Positions 22,105-32,387 of a DNA stretch of 64,000 bases are shown in pieces. Source of the DNA: Calycina herbarum (taxonomy: Eukaryota; Ascomycota; Leotiomycetes; Helotiales; Pezizellaceae); the NCBI GenBank assembly GCA_001414485.1, contig LLEY01000018.1, positions 522,487 to 586,486 of the forward strand, in the 5' to 3' direction. Within the stretch, counting starts at the first letter, position 1; the number at the start of each line of letters is the position of its first letter. A model generated the notes under the pieces. That model saw only the letters and a list, made by a program, of their open reading frames with translations, was not told where the DNA came from and made no database searches. Position numbers and translations under genes: made by a program.

Positions 22105-23910
22105 TTACAGTGCTTGACCTGGAACTGGCTTTCTTACTGGGGCATTCCCGGAGGCATTTCCCGAGGTTCTTGGAGATCCATTGTTGTCCATTGGGTATGG
22201 GGGGTTTGTTGGGTTCATTCTAGTTGGGCCAGGTGGGCTATTCCGTCGACCTTGTTGAGACGGTGCATTTGAAGGGGCACGAGGACGACCTTGACCTTGG
22301 CCGGTGGGTGTCATGGGGCGATTTGGATTGCCTTGACCAGTGGGGGTCATGGGTCGGTTTGGACCGTTAGGACCCATTGGCCGATTTGGGTTTCCAGGTT
22401 GACCATTTGGTGTCATTGGTCGACCAGCGGGCGACATGGGACGACCTTGGTTACCCATTGGGTGTCCTGGAGGGGTTCGGGGACCGTTTTGTTGTGGGCG
22501 AGGCTTGACTGGGCGGGTAGAAAGGCAGGTTCTGGGGACAACGCCTTGCTTTGAACGATCAAGACGGATGCAAAGAGCCCATCCATCATCGTACTCGTGC
22601 AACATACGGATCAATTGGCCAGCGCGTAACTCGAGCTCGTCATCCATTGAAGGCTTAAAGTCGAGTTGTACGCGATGGACAACGCTGTTAGCTGGGCCAC
22701 CAGCAGCTGCGATAGCCGCCGAGGTGCTAGTTTGTGTCGGGGTGTTTGGAGATTCAGAAGACATGCTGAATTCAGTTCCTGCAGGACTTGGAGGACCCAT
22801 GAAAGGTCCGGCTTTGGTGAAGTCCATTGGTTTAGGGCCGTTTCCACGTTTTGAAGCTCCTCGGGTAAGACCAGGGGCAGCAGAAATTGCTACGGCTGTT
22901 CCGACAGTAGCTCCAATCATAGCTCCATTGTTGGCGTTGGGAGGGTTTGCGACAGATTCTACAACTGGGCTGGTCATATCAGGGAGTGTTGGTGCGCCAT
23001 TAGCGTTGACAATATCAATGGTCTTTGCGTGGTCACCAAAAGGATTAGCCGAGTTGTGGGATTGGTTGGTATCTGGTCGTTGTTGTTGCATTGGTGGGAG
23101 AGCCTTCTCACTCATTGGAACGGCGGATGCAGTCATAAGAGCATTTCCTTTGCTAGCACGTTTCTCCATCAAGTTGGGGATGAATTGGGTGACAGGACGA
23201 AGTGACAAACGAGGAGCGGTCGCATTGGTTCGGATACTTGGAGCACGAGCAGAAGATGGATCTGCGAATGGATCATCTTGCTTTTCGCTATCTGCAAGAG
23301 CGGCCTGCTTCGTCTCCTTGCGTCTCTTGAAGACGTAAAGCACGATGGAAAGTACGGCACCAATGAGTAACAAAAGACCAATCGCAATACCAGCCTTTCC
23401 TCCTGCACTCATACCCCCATCCGAACTGCTTGCTGCGCTGGTCGAGCTCGAGGTAGCGGATGCTGCAGTCGCTGAGGCTGCTGATGCGATCGAAGGAGTG
23501 GAGGTAGAAAGAGCGGTGGAAGCTGCCAAAAGCGCAATGGAACTGGCAATGGTGGTTGAAGGGGCGCTGATGGCGGTTGGGAGTTCACTCGACGATGAGA
23601 TCTCGGCAATGGATGAAGTTGGAATTGCGGTGTCACTGACGATTGGGACGACTGAGGAAGAAGGGGCGACGACCACTGGGGCGACCGAGCTTGCCTTCGT
23701 GGCAGATTTCGTTGCAGCGACGACTGGTGCTGGTGCTGTCGTTTTTACTGCGATGGGAGTGGTGGTCGTAGGTGCTTCTTCACCAACCGTACTGTATCCT
23801 GCAATGGGTCCATCGAAAGTTGCTGAAGCCGTCACGTAGACAACTGATACTGCTCGTTCTGCAATGGGCTCGCGAGCGCGCAAGCGATGAAAGTGACCGT
23901 GACTCGCCAT
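22105..23910 (-). CDS. Single-pass membrane protein with cytoplasmic SH3 domain (Fus1-like layout)
   Basis: A 601-residue protein, one exon. Residues 1-20 are basic and no cleavable signal peptide is obvious. Residues 45-165 are a Ser/Thr/Ala-rich stalk, suited to O-mannosylation outside the cell. One transmembrane helix spans about 172-194 (GIAIGLLLLIGAVLSIVLYV), followed by the stop-transfer KRRK. The inner part has an SH3 domain at about 410-470 (VQLDFKPSMDDELEL, then the DDGWALC and GVVPRTCL motifs). The tail (about 475-600) is Pro/Gly-rich with repeated RPMTPxGQ units. The layout resembles yeast Fus1 and other fungal membrane-anchored SH3 adaptors at sites of polarised growth. Partners would be proline-rich proteins, and its own tail is a candidate ligand. 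Specific function is not known. Confidence 0.85.
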   Translation of the reverse strand: MASHGHFHRLRAREPIAERAVSVVYVTASATFDGPIAGYSTVGEEAPTTTTPIAVKTTAPAPVVAATKSATKASSVAPVVVAPSSSVVPIVSDTAIPTSSIAEISSSSELPTAISAPSTTIASSIALLAASTALSTSTPSIASAASATAASATSSSTSAASSSDGGMSAGGKAGIAIGLLLLIGAVLSIVLYVFKRRKETKQAALADSEKQDDPFADPSSARAPSIRTNATAPRLSLRPVTQFIPNLMEKRASKGNALMTASAVPMSEKALPPMQQQRPDTNQSHNSANPFGDHAKTIDIVNANGAPTLPDMTSPVVESVANPPNANNGAMIGATVGTAVAISAAPGLTRGASKRGNGPKPMDFTKAGPFMGPPSPAGTEFSMSSESPNTPTQTSTSAAIAAAGGPANSVVHRVQLDFKPSMDDELELRAGQLIRMLHEYDDGWALCIRLDRSKQGVVPRTCLSTRPVKPRPQQNGPRTPPGHPMGNQGRPMSPAGRPMTPNGQPGNPNRPMGPNGPNRPMTPTGQGNPNRPMTPTGQGQGRPRAPSNAPSQQGRRNSPPGPTRMNPTNPPYPMDNNGSPRTSGNASGNAPVRKPVPGQAL

Positions 23911-26810
23911 TTTGGACTCGTGCTCGATCGTATTATGGTGAAGCGGGTGGTGTTGTTGCTTCGGGATTGAGGGAGGGTATCGTTTCGCGGGTATTAGATC
24001 GAGACGGGGTGGTGTTGTTGGATTTAGATTAGGATATTATCTTATCGACTAAGGGTCGATGAAGTGAAGGTGGTAGCGAAGGTCTATTTTCGCGATAAAG
24101 GAATGTGGGTGACGATGGCGTCGATTTGATGTGCGATTTTTGTTCGTTGGGTCAAGAGCGACAAAGATTCGGACTGTCAATAAAAGAGGGATGACAGAAA
24201 GACGTCCAATGTGCTCGTGCCGTGCAGAATTAGGAGGAAGGAGCGACGGGAGGGAAGAGGAGGGAGGTTAGAGAGGTGGAAGGATCGCGACGACGACTCA
24301 GGACGAGGTGGAGAGGAAGAGGAAGAGAAGAGGAAGGAGCGAAGCCATCCAGTCTAAAGGTCAGTGTGGTCGTCTCCTGGTCGTGGGGTGGGGAAGGTGC
24401 TGACGGTTGAAAGTGAGGGCAAAGGTGGGAAATTCAACCAGGCCAATTAGAACTCCGCACTTCGCGAACTAATTTTACCCGTGCCTGGAGCTAGTCACTT
24501 TTGAGCGCTAGCGCCAGGAACGAGAGATTATTAATGTGGGTCTGTCACCAATCAACGTGGTGTTTCTCCTCTTTGAGATGACAGTTGCAGCGGGATGACA
24601 GGGGAGACGATGCAGGTGTTGGCGGACTCTCTCAGGGGCAGATGGAAGCTGGAAGATCGTCGTTATTTTGAGATTTCTTGAGGGTTCTTCCTGCCTTGTC
24701 AGCCTTTGACTGGCATCGATTGGACCAACCGTTCTCACAACCCGCCGGAAATGGGACCAACCAACGTGGGTGTGGGTGTGGGTGCCCACGAGAGAAATGA
24801 CTCTGTATGCAAACAAAAGGTCGCATTCCGGGTCGTAACGCAGTGATGATATCAGAGGGCTGTTATCGACTATCTTTATCTCTCTCAATCGATAGGAAGT
24901 TTTCTATTATTATCCGCTTGGGTGTGTTGTCAGCTTCATTAATTTCATAAATCATAATATCATTATGACAGGCTTCCCAGCTTCAAGGCTTGAGGCTCAA
25001 GGCTCAAGGCTCAAAGCTCAAAGCTTCCACAGCCACCGGTTCATCCCATCGTGGTGAAACCCCCGGAATTTGCGACGAATCCATTCGTGACGAACCTCTC
25101 CACTTTCCCTCCTTTCGCTGGGGCTCTGAAGAAAAGCACTCTTTGGTCTGGAAATTCCCTCAATTTCCATCGTTTCAAAATGTCTCTCTCAGACTATCCC
25201 AATCACCGCGCCGAAGATCTTCGTGGTTCAAAAGCTTCCACGTCCCCCGCCTTTCAACTTTGACGTTTGGAGTTGGAACTCGCACTTGGACAACCGTCTG
25301 GTCATTGATGAGGCACGCTAATTGCGAAAATGATACAGTGGTCTTGCGCATGATCCCACGATGATGAGGGACGCGTGAGGACGCGGTTGTCGAACCCATT
25401 TGGTGAAAATGCATTGTTCCTTTTGATTGAGTGGAATCTTGGTTGCCGCCGACTCGCGGCACAGGATGGACGGAGCCGCAGGTGGACGGGAAGATCAAGA
25501 TCTTCTTGATCGACCTTCACATAAGTCTCGAAAGAACTCATGGGGAAACTTCTTTTGGGATGAGGTCACGCGATCTCTACTCGCAGCTTGATCTATGTTT
25601 ATTTCCAAGTTCCTTCAACCTTTTTTTTCTTTCTTTTTTTTTTTCGCTTTAGACTTCGGATTTTCTTTCAGACAAACGGACAATGCTGCTCGGATGTGTC
25701 AATGCGATACATTGGTATAAAGAATGCAGCTCGAGAGGGTCTTGGTGTTGACGCTGAAAGGTGCTCTGCGCGATCTCTGCAGGTGCTCTTGGTGAAGGCT
25801 CTTTGAGCTTGAGGGCGAGTGTCGTGCTTTCGCTCTCGGCATGGTGTCGAGGACTCAAAGTTGAGAGAAGGAGCGACTTCAAGTCCCATATCCCATGGAT
25901 GATGGCCAAGTTGACGGGGAGATCAAGTGAGGAAAGGAACCATCTCAAGGTTCGACCTTCCGGAGGAGCGACCCAGTTTCACGGTGGATCTTGAAAGTGA
26001 CAGTAAATACTCGTTATTCTAACCTCAATTACCACATACTTTGGAACAATTAAAGTTGATTGTTTTAAAACACATGGATCAATATTTTAAATTGTTCCAA
26101 GTAATTAGAATAGTTGCTTTGAATTACCTAAAAAGCTGGAACAACGAGAACTAGGTAGGGCAGGTGCGAACTTGGTGTATTTACTGTGTTGATAAAGAGA
26201 AGGAACGACTTCGAGGTTCGGCCTCTAGTTCAATGTTTCACCTTCCTGGGATTTCAAAGTTCCGTCGCTACCTAGTCAGCTTCTTGACAAACCACGCCGA
26301 TGGCATCCCCTTTGTAGATTCTGCTGAAATGATATAACATTTTGATTCTCTAAAAAGTGTGCCTCATTTGTTCTCTGGTTTGTCCTCTCTTTGCAAATCG
26401 CTTTCATCCAACTCCGTAACCGCTGTACATTTTCATTTCTTGCTGACCGGAAAAGGTTGGCTCTTTCAACTTTGAGATCTGAGGGAGGTTTACTTTGGGA
26501 AGACGGACTGACGAGTATTGGAACACTAAGAGTATCCAACTTTGTGGTGTTCATGATCTGTCAGTTAGTACTGTCTAGTTAGTGGCTTTCCCTACTTTCC
26601 TACGTTTCGTTTCTTGTTGCTCCAGACCTCCGGGGATTGTGTCGACAGCCGAGAAGGGGGGAATATTTGTTCAAAGCTTGCAAGTTATTCTTAAAGTTTG
26701 ATTATTGAGCGTTATTTCGCGAGGATACATTATCTAGTCGCCCCTCCTCTATTGCTTCTTTCCTTTCCTTGCTGCTCTGAGGCCTTCCGAGTTGAAGATA
26801 AGTGTGTTCT
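23911..26810. other. Large intergenic region (2.9 kb), promoter of the SH3 gene
   Basis: The first 500 bp upstream of the SH3 gene are GA-rich on + (CT-rich on the coding strand), a common fungal promoter feature. A run of GGCTCAAG/AGCTCAAG words lies at 24980-25030, and a T-rich tract at 25619-25646. A small inverted-repeat element is at 26001-26186. Imperfect copies of an AGAAGGARCGACTTC-type word occur near 25865, 25935 and 26200. Open frames here lack domains, and I see no gene. Confidence 0.5.
26001..26186. repeat. 186-bp foldback, MITE-like element (candidate)
   Basis: The ends are 10-bp inverted repeats, CAGTAAATAC (26001-26010) and GTATTTACTG (26177-26186). Nested inside are the inverted pairs ATTCTAA (26016-26022) with TTAGAAT, and TTGGAACAATT (26041-26051) with AATTGTTCCAA (26090-26100). 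The interior is more AT-rich than its flanks. No clear target duplication is visible, so its status as a transposon is uncertain. Confidence 0.4.
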
Positions 26811-27677
26811 CTAGTGTGTCCTCTCTTTGCAAAACACCCGCATCAACTCCGTAGCTGCGTCGCATTTTATTTTCTTGCTGATTGAGACCTCTGCCATTTC
26901 CGAATTGACGCCTGCGAGTTCTGTCAATTTCTTCCTTCTGAGATCTTCCAATCGCTCTTCCTTTTCTGCCAGACCCTCGATATCCTTCATCAATGTTTGA
27001 ACATCATTTTGATACTCCTTCAACCCCCTCTCTTTTCCAGCTTCAGAGCCATGTCCTCTTCTTAGAGGTGTACACTTTACGGTAGACTCAGTTGTAATGG
27101 TGGCCATATATAGAGGATGGGTATGGTTAGGAGCGGGCGCTAGTTCTGGTTCTGATTCTGGTTCCGATGCTCGTGCTGGTGCTGTCCCTGATGCTTTATC
27201 CTGAGCCCTAGCATCCCTATACCTAGGAATAGCCTTAATTCCATACCTCAAAAGGGCGTTATCCAACCACTCCTTCATCGCATCCTTCCATTCCACCTTC
27301 GAAGCTTGACAGATCAACTCGGCAGCACACTGAGCCACACGCCACCTCTCCATTGTCGTCGACGGCTCGTTCGCACCCTTTGAAGTATCGAGGATCCCGA
27401 GCTTGTCGCAGCTTTTCTTGTAGAATTTCATGATGGTGGCTTGGTTTAGGCGGGTGACGTCCCCGATGATGGTTTCCAACCTCTTGGAGCCGTGGTGCTG
27501 ATTCGGCAGGTCGGTGTTGAAGAACATGAAGTTCTTTCTATCGGCCAGCCATTTCTTCTGGTCTGGGAGGCTTTCTGGGAAGGGGGGGCATTTTAGGTAG
27601 AATTCTAGGACTAGAGGTTAGGGTTGGTAAGGAATTTGCTTGGGATTGAGCTCACGGTTGGAATTTTCGTCTCTCAT
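26811..27677 (-). CDS. Uncharacterised protein with C-terminal coiled coil
   Basis: Two exons (27677-27656 and 27610-26811) joined over a 45-bp intron (GTGAGC donor, CTAACCTCTAG acceptor) give 273 residues. The start is the first ATG after an in-frame stop. The N-terminal two thirds form a Trp- and Lys-containing helical region (residues about 20-150; PDQKKWL, VEWKDAMKEWLDNALLRYG). A Pro/Glu/Ala linker follows at about 150-175, then a charged helix (about 200-265) rich in E, K and L that should form a coiled coil. No known domain is recognised. Other coiled-coil genes of unknown role occur at 39976-43459, but I see no clear sequence relation to them. Confidence 0.7.
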
Positions 27678-28939
27678 CTTTTCTTGGATGTCTTCGATTT
27701 GACTTCACAAGTTTGATTGTTTGTGTTGGTGCGTTGGGAAATTGAAAAGATGGTTTTGGGGTGTACCGTTTTCATTATGCGTCACTTCATCGCGCGGTCT
27801 TGAACTGGTTCAGTGCTAGACCTTAGTACAATTTTCGGGTTGCTGCCTAGCTTCTACTAAGACTAAGGAGGATTGCCAATCCACGCTGGCTACCAGGTTC
27901 ACAAAGGTTCTCTCCTCTGATGAAGTAAGTATGCATTCCTCCAAAAGAACGACTCCTTTCCGAAGTGGTGTTTTTGTTCGTAAGGCGGTTGATGGGTAGT
28001 GGAGTTCAAGTGGAAAGATGGGCAGTGGAGTTCAAGTGGAAAGATGCTGCAGTGCGATGGCGTGCTAGTGCAAGTGCTTGGAGTGGATTTGTCTTCGGCG
28101 TGTCATTTGGCGTTGGCGAAGGTAAAGGGTGAGGAATTGAATCAAAAAGTCCTCTTCCTCGGCTTCTTGCACGATCAGCTCCCCCACCCCTCTGTACATT
28201 CGCGACTGCGCTTGGGAGGGCAGCGCGGTGTATGTTGGTAAAGTGGTTGGGATAAATAGTCGATATGGTGCTGTAAGATGGTCGTCGACATTGGGCGAAG
28301 TGGTTGATATGAGGGGCCCATGGATCTTGCCCACGGGATCAATTCCGGTGGTGGTCTTACACTAGTTGTGTGCTTTGTAACGTAAAACTACTTTGTCAGA
28401 GTCACCAACTTGGAAGCCTGATTTGCTTGTAACTTTACTACCATGCTCTTCAAACATAAAGCTACTTCCTACGAAAAGATATACCTTTTGCACTCGAGTA
28501 TCGATTCCTGTCGAATTAAAGACAAATGAAAGAACGCATGTAAATATCTGCTCACCGGGTTCTCATAACTCACATCCGATGACAACTTGCAAGCAAAGAC
28601 CACCCACCACACTGCCAATGTTTCGAGGTGCTGTCAGAAACAAAATGACAACTCCTTACTGGGCAGAATTATTTGACTCGTGCCAAAACTTCAGATGAAG
28701 TTCGCTGCACAGGCATTTTCCTATCGTTCAGTGGTTCACCAAGTGGTGATGTGTTTCAAAACCACCACGATGTTTCAAGCCTCAATGGGGGCCCAATCGT
28801 ACTAAATGCCACGGATTCCAACTTTCTCTAAGTTTACTTTTTTCCTGTCGTGCTTCTTCTCAATCATACCGTGAGGTCAAGATATAGTCTGTGTGAAAGT
28901 GTGTGCTTTTTGACATTGTCTGGCATACCACCAGGAACC
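27678..28939. other. Divergent intergenic region
   Basis: It lies between the minus-strand coiled-coil gene and the plus-strand transcription factor, so it carries both promoters. It includes an exact 23-bp word repeated in tandem (27998-28020 and 28024-28046; period 26 bp). Short open frames are unsupported. Confidence 0.5.
27998..28046. repeat. 26-bp tandem duplication
   Basis: Two copies of a 23-bp word starting AGTGGAGTTCAAG, identical over 23 bp and separated by 3 bp. Probably a recent slippage duplication in non-coding DNA. Confidence 0.85.
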
Positions 28940-30977
28940 ATGGGGAATTGGGGAAGACGATCCCTGGGATGTTATCTCTGTCGTGCTAGGAGGATCAAGG
29001 TAAGGATCACCATCTCATACCGGAGGGGTGCTAATTCGATTTCTTGGCTGCAGTGCGACGAAGCTAAACCAGCTTGTAATCAGTGTGTGAAGACTCGTCG
29101 AACATGCCCAGGTTACCGAGAGATCAAGTCTCCCACGGGACCAAAGGTGGACCCAGATAGGAAACCAAATATTATTGATCGGGGACGCAATACCACTTCT
29201 CCTCCAAGAGTGATGAGCAATGTTGCTTCACCCATTTCTGTGGATGTGGAACAGCAGGCTTTATGCTTTTTTCTTTCGAATTTCGTTACTCCTACGGGTG
29301 GACACAATAGGACTGGGAGGTTAGATTTTGTGGTGCCTATGTTGTCATCAGGGTAAGTCAGATTCTCGGAGTATCTTCTCCTAGGAAATCATCCTCCATG
29401 ATCCCAAAGCGTACTTAAGAAGTCTTGAACCCTTTTTAAAGATGTCAACTGACTTTTAAATCTTGGGATTAGAACGAAAAGTCCAATGAATACAGCTTTT
29501 TCTGCATTGGCCTTGGCCGCCTTGGGGAACGAAGCTGGTGGGAAGACTCTCGTTCCAGGGGCTGGGAGACAGTATCACAAGGCGATGCAAGAAGCTAAAG
29601 TGGCTTTCAAGGATCCAACAACGGCAACTTTGGACTCAACTCTCGCTACTCTTGTGCTGTTCGCGTATTTCGAGGTGTGTCTTTATCTTCTGCTATTCTT
29701 GAGGAAATGTTTATTAACGGGAGATTTTAGGGGATTACTTCGGGGAAATTCGCGCCTGTGATTGCACATATTGACGGAGCAGTGACCCTGTTAAGGTTAC
29801 GAGGAGGGAAACAACCAAAGAGTCCACACTTTTGCCAGCTTTTCAAGGAAATTCGACAGCAAGCGGTATGACCTTCTTACCTAGGATATTGATAGATTTC
29901 TAACGAATCTGAAAGACAGTAAATGCCTTTATCCGAGCCATCTCAATCGACAAAAATGTAGACTGGTTCATCATAGACGAATCCGAGCACAGCAGGGAAG
30001 TAGCTGAACTAAACATCCTCGCCACAGCCCTTCAAGCGGACTGTGAACGAGTCCTCAACTCCGCTACCCGAAATGAGACGGTCCTCCAACAAGTCAAAAA
30101 ATTATCTGACCGAGCCCAAGCTCTCGAAGCTCGATATGAAGAATGGACGAAATCAGTCCCTGAAAACTGGAAGCCAAGGACAGCAGCTTGGACAGATTAC
30201 ATCCGTGACATCGATCTCGGAACCTCCAACATGTACCCTGGGAAAGCTGACGTCTACGAAGACATAGAGGTAGCAACAACATGGAATATATCCCGTGGAG
30301 CTCGACTCATTGTTTGTTGTATCTGGATTCGCTGTGTAGCTTTCGTCAACTACCCAGACGACTACCGGGTAACTCATCAATATGCAAAGGCATGGCGACG
30401 AGGCTCCGAACTCATCGGCGACATCATCGCCAGCGTTCCCTATTTTTGTGGGTGGCAGTATACGGATGGATTCGAGGGTGATTATGATGACCATTTGACC
30501 AAATTCGCGAAGTTGGATTATTTTACTGCGCCTGGAAAAGGGATATGTGGGATGATGTTGATGTGGCCGTTGGTGATGTCTAGTGTTTCGGACTACGCCA
30601 GTGTGGGGCAGAGGAAGTGGTTGGGCGGGAGGTTGGAATTGATTCCGAAGAGGATGGGGTTCAATAATCGGGTTACATTGTCGAATGTAAGTCTTCCTCC
30701 CTGAGGAAGTCGAAATCATAACGACCATAAAGTGTTGAGTTTGAGGGATGGCATAAATTCGTCGCTGACAACCTCATAGATTAAACTCTATCTACCCTCT
30801 ACAATGATTATGAAGGATATTGCTATGACGCCGGGAAGTGTCTATACAGATTGCTGGAGAGGAAAGAATGCTAGACCGAACACAGATGAGGCGTTTCAAG
30901 AAAGCAGCTTTTTGAAAGGTTGCTTGGACGCGAAACAGAAGGAGAAGATGCGAGAGAAACTTGTGAAGGTGACTTGA
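28940..30977 (+). CDS. Zn(II)2Cys6 transcription factor with fungal-specific regulatory domain
   Basis: Six exons: 28940-28999, 29054-29352, 29473-29674, 29731-29865, 29916-30686 and 30780-30977. All junctions are GT-AG and in phase, giving 554 residues. The zinc cluster at residues 11-38 has the full C-x2-C-x6-C-x6-C-x2-C-x6-C pattern (CYLCRARRIKCDE ... CNQCVKTRRTCPGY), and its third cysteine is created by splicing of intron 1. The rest matches the Fungal_trans_2-type middle region, beginning about residue 80 (QQALCFFLSNFV) with WTDYIRDIDLGTSN, then WNISRGARLIVCCIWIR. Expected to act in the nucleus on CGG-containing sites. Target genes are unknown; the HET remnant and APH-like gene downstream are neighbours but not clearly functional partners. 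Confidence 0.88.
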
Positions 30978-31033
30978 TTAAAGATAAGGGTTTTCGCTCG
31001 GAGGGTTTCCTCTCCCGGGCTTATTGTTAATGA

Positions 31034-32263
31034 GCTTGGGTTCTTGTATATTTTTCGGGGTATTGGTGGGCACAGAGAGGCTGGACTTTTCAGGAGGGTT
31101 TTTTGTGTTGTCGTCTCATGGTGTTTACTGAGCACCAGCTGTTCTTTGAATACAATGAATGGCATGATGAGATTAGAGGGTCTCAAGATTGAAGAAGATG
31201 AGATTACTTATAAAGTTGGAGCACTTGAAAGTTCAAGTCATAGGTCCGGTTTCAAAGACCAGCGAGAGGGATTTTCTTTTTTTTTGGCACAGGCATAGAG
31301 GATATGCTTTCCACATTCAAGAAACTTGTTACGGAGTACAGTAACCGACATCTAACTGTGCATGGTGATATATTGCATGCAGTCACTGGCACCATAAGAT
31401 ATTTGGAGGCACATTATACTAATATCGAAGACTCCATGTCGTTGGATCCAGATAGTCTTTGCGATGTACAAGTGGCAGTGTGTTTAAAGGGTTTTTGGGG
31501 GATACCCTTTTTGGTATCATCAATCAGGGAGCCCAAGATTCAGCGATCACTTCATCATCACTCAATTCCGTCACTTTCTTGGACAAGCAGAGACGCTCGT
31601 TCTGCTGGACGAAGGCCGGGCTTCCCTTCCTGGTCATGGATTGGACGGGCGGCGTGGCTTACGATGAACCTGTCGTTATGGGTGCTAGAAGTATCTTCCT
31701 GGAAGACATTCAGTGAAGTCGCAGGCTCCAAGGTGTCTGCCAGTGAACGTTGGAATGCGGGTCTGCAGCAAAACATCTCGATGAAGAACCAGAAGCCATT
31801 TATTTACCTCAACATAGTCATACTACCTCCCGACTTTCTTCAACATCGAACATCATCCCCGTGGGGTATAGATACAGACTATTACGCTTATAATAGCAAC
31901 GGGGACAATTTTCAGTGGAGCATCATGCCACTTTACCCTGCTGAACTCGAAATGAGCGGAGTATGTAATACTAAAAGGCCATTGACCCCCTCACAAGTCT
32001 CAGATATTGTGGAAGAAGTCAAGTGTAGTGTTCTAGTGATGGTCTTGATAAGGGATGATGTGTTTTATGAATATGAAACCATTACAATCCTTCCAATACG
32101 GAAAACTTCGGATTGCCATGAGAGGGTCGGGGTTATAAAGATTTTCTGTGTGCCTTATGATATGAAGAATTATGGGCCCGAGAATCATTCGATGCGCCTT
32201 GCACTTGAATTGATGTCTTCCATGGTAGATCTTGAGAAGAAAACTTGGGTTTGCCTGGAGTGA
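31034..32263 (+). pseudogene. Heterokaryon-incompatibility (HET) domain gene, 5' truncated and broken
   Basis: One frame carries HET signatures. A GYWWAQRGWTFQE string lies at about 31064-31096, the hallmark of the end of the HET domain, then FTEHQLFFEYNEW. Stops follow at 31190-31242. The same frame then stays open from about 31243 to 32263, with a TEYSNRHLTVHGDILHAVTG block and a GRRPGFPSWSWIG block, the usual region after HET. The first half of the HET domain is missing, because the transcription factor ends at 30977. HET proteins trigger cell death on fusion of unlike mycelia. Here the stops and the lost N-terminus point to a decayed copy; a short intron over the stops would still leave it truncated. 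Confidence 0.75.
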
Positions 32264-32387
32264 GCTTCAATACTCATCATTTCTCATTTTTATCTGTGGT
32301 GTGCGTCTAGACGTTCAAATGGGAAGATTAATTAGAACACCTCGAAAAATGAATATTCAAGGATTTAGACAGAACAATGAAGCCTTG

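Noticed and set aside
22436..23338. 300-codon open frame on the + strand
   Set aside because: Shadow of the SH3 protein gene on the opposite strand; its composition mirrors that gene's Ser/Ala/Pro codons and it has no domain.
24508..25364. Open frames upstream of the SH3 gene
   Set aside because: No domain, no intron logic and low-complexity composition; treated as promoter or intergenic DNA.
25945..25965. GGTTCGACC word resembling a Pol III B-box
   Set aside because: No A-box at the right distance and no cloverleaf.
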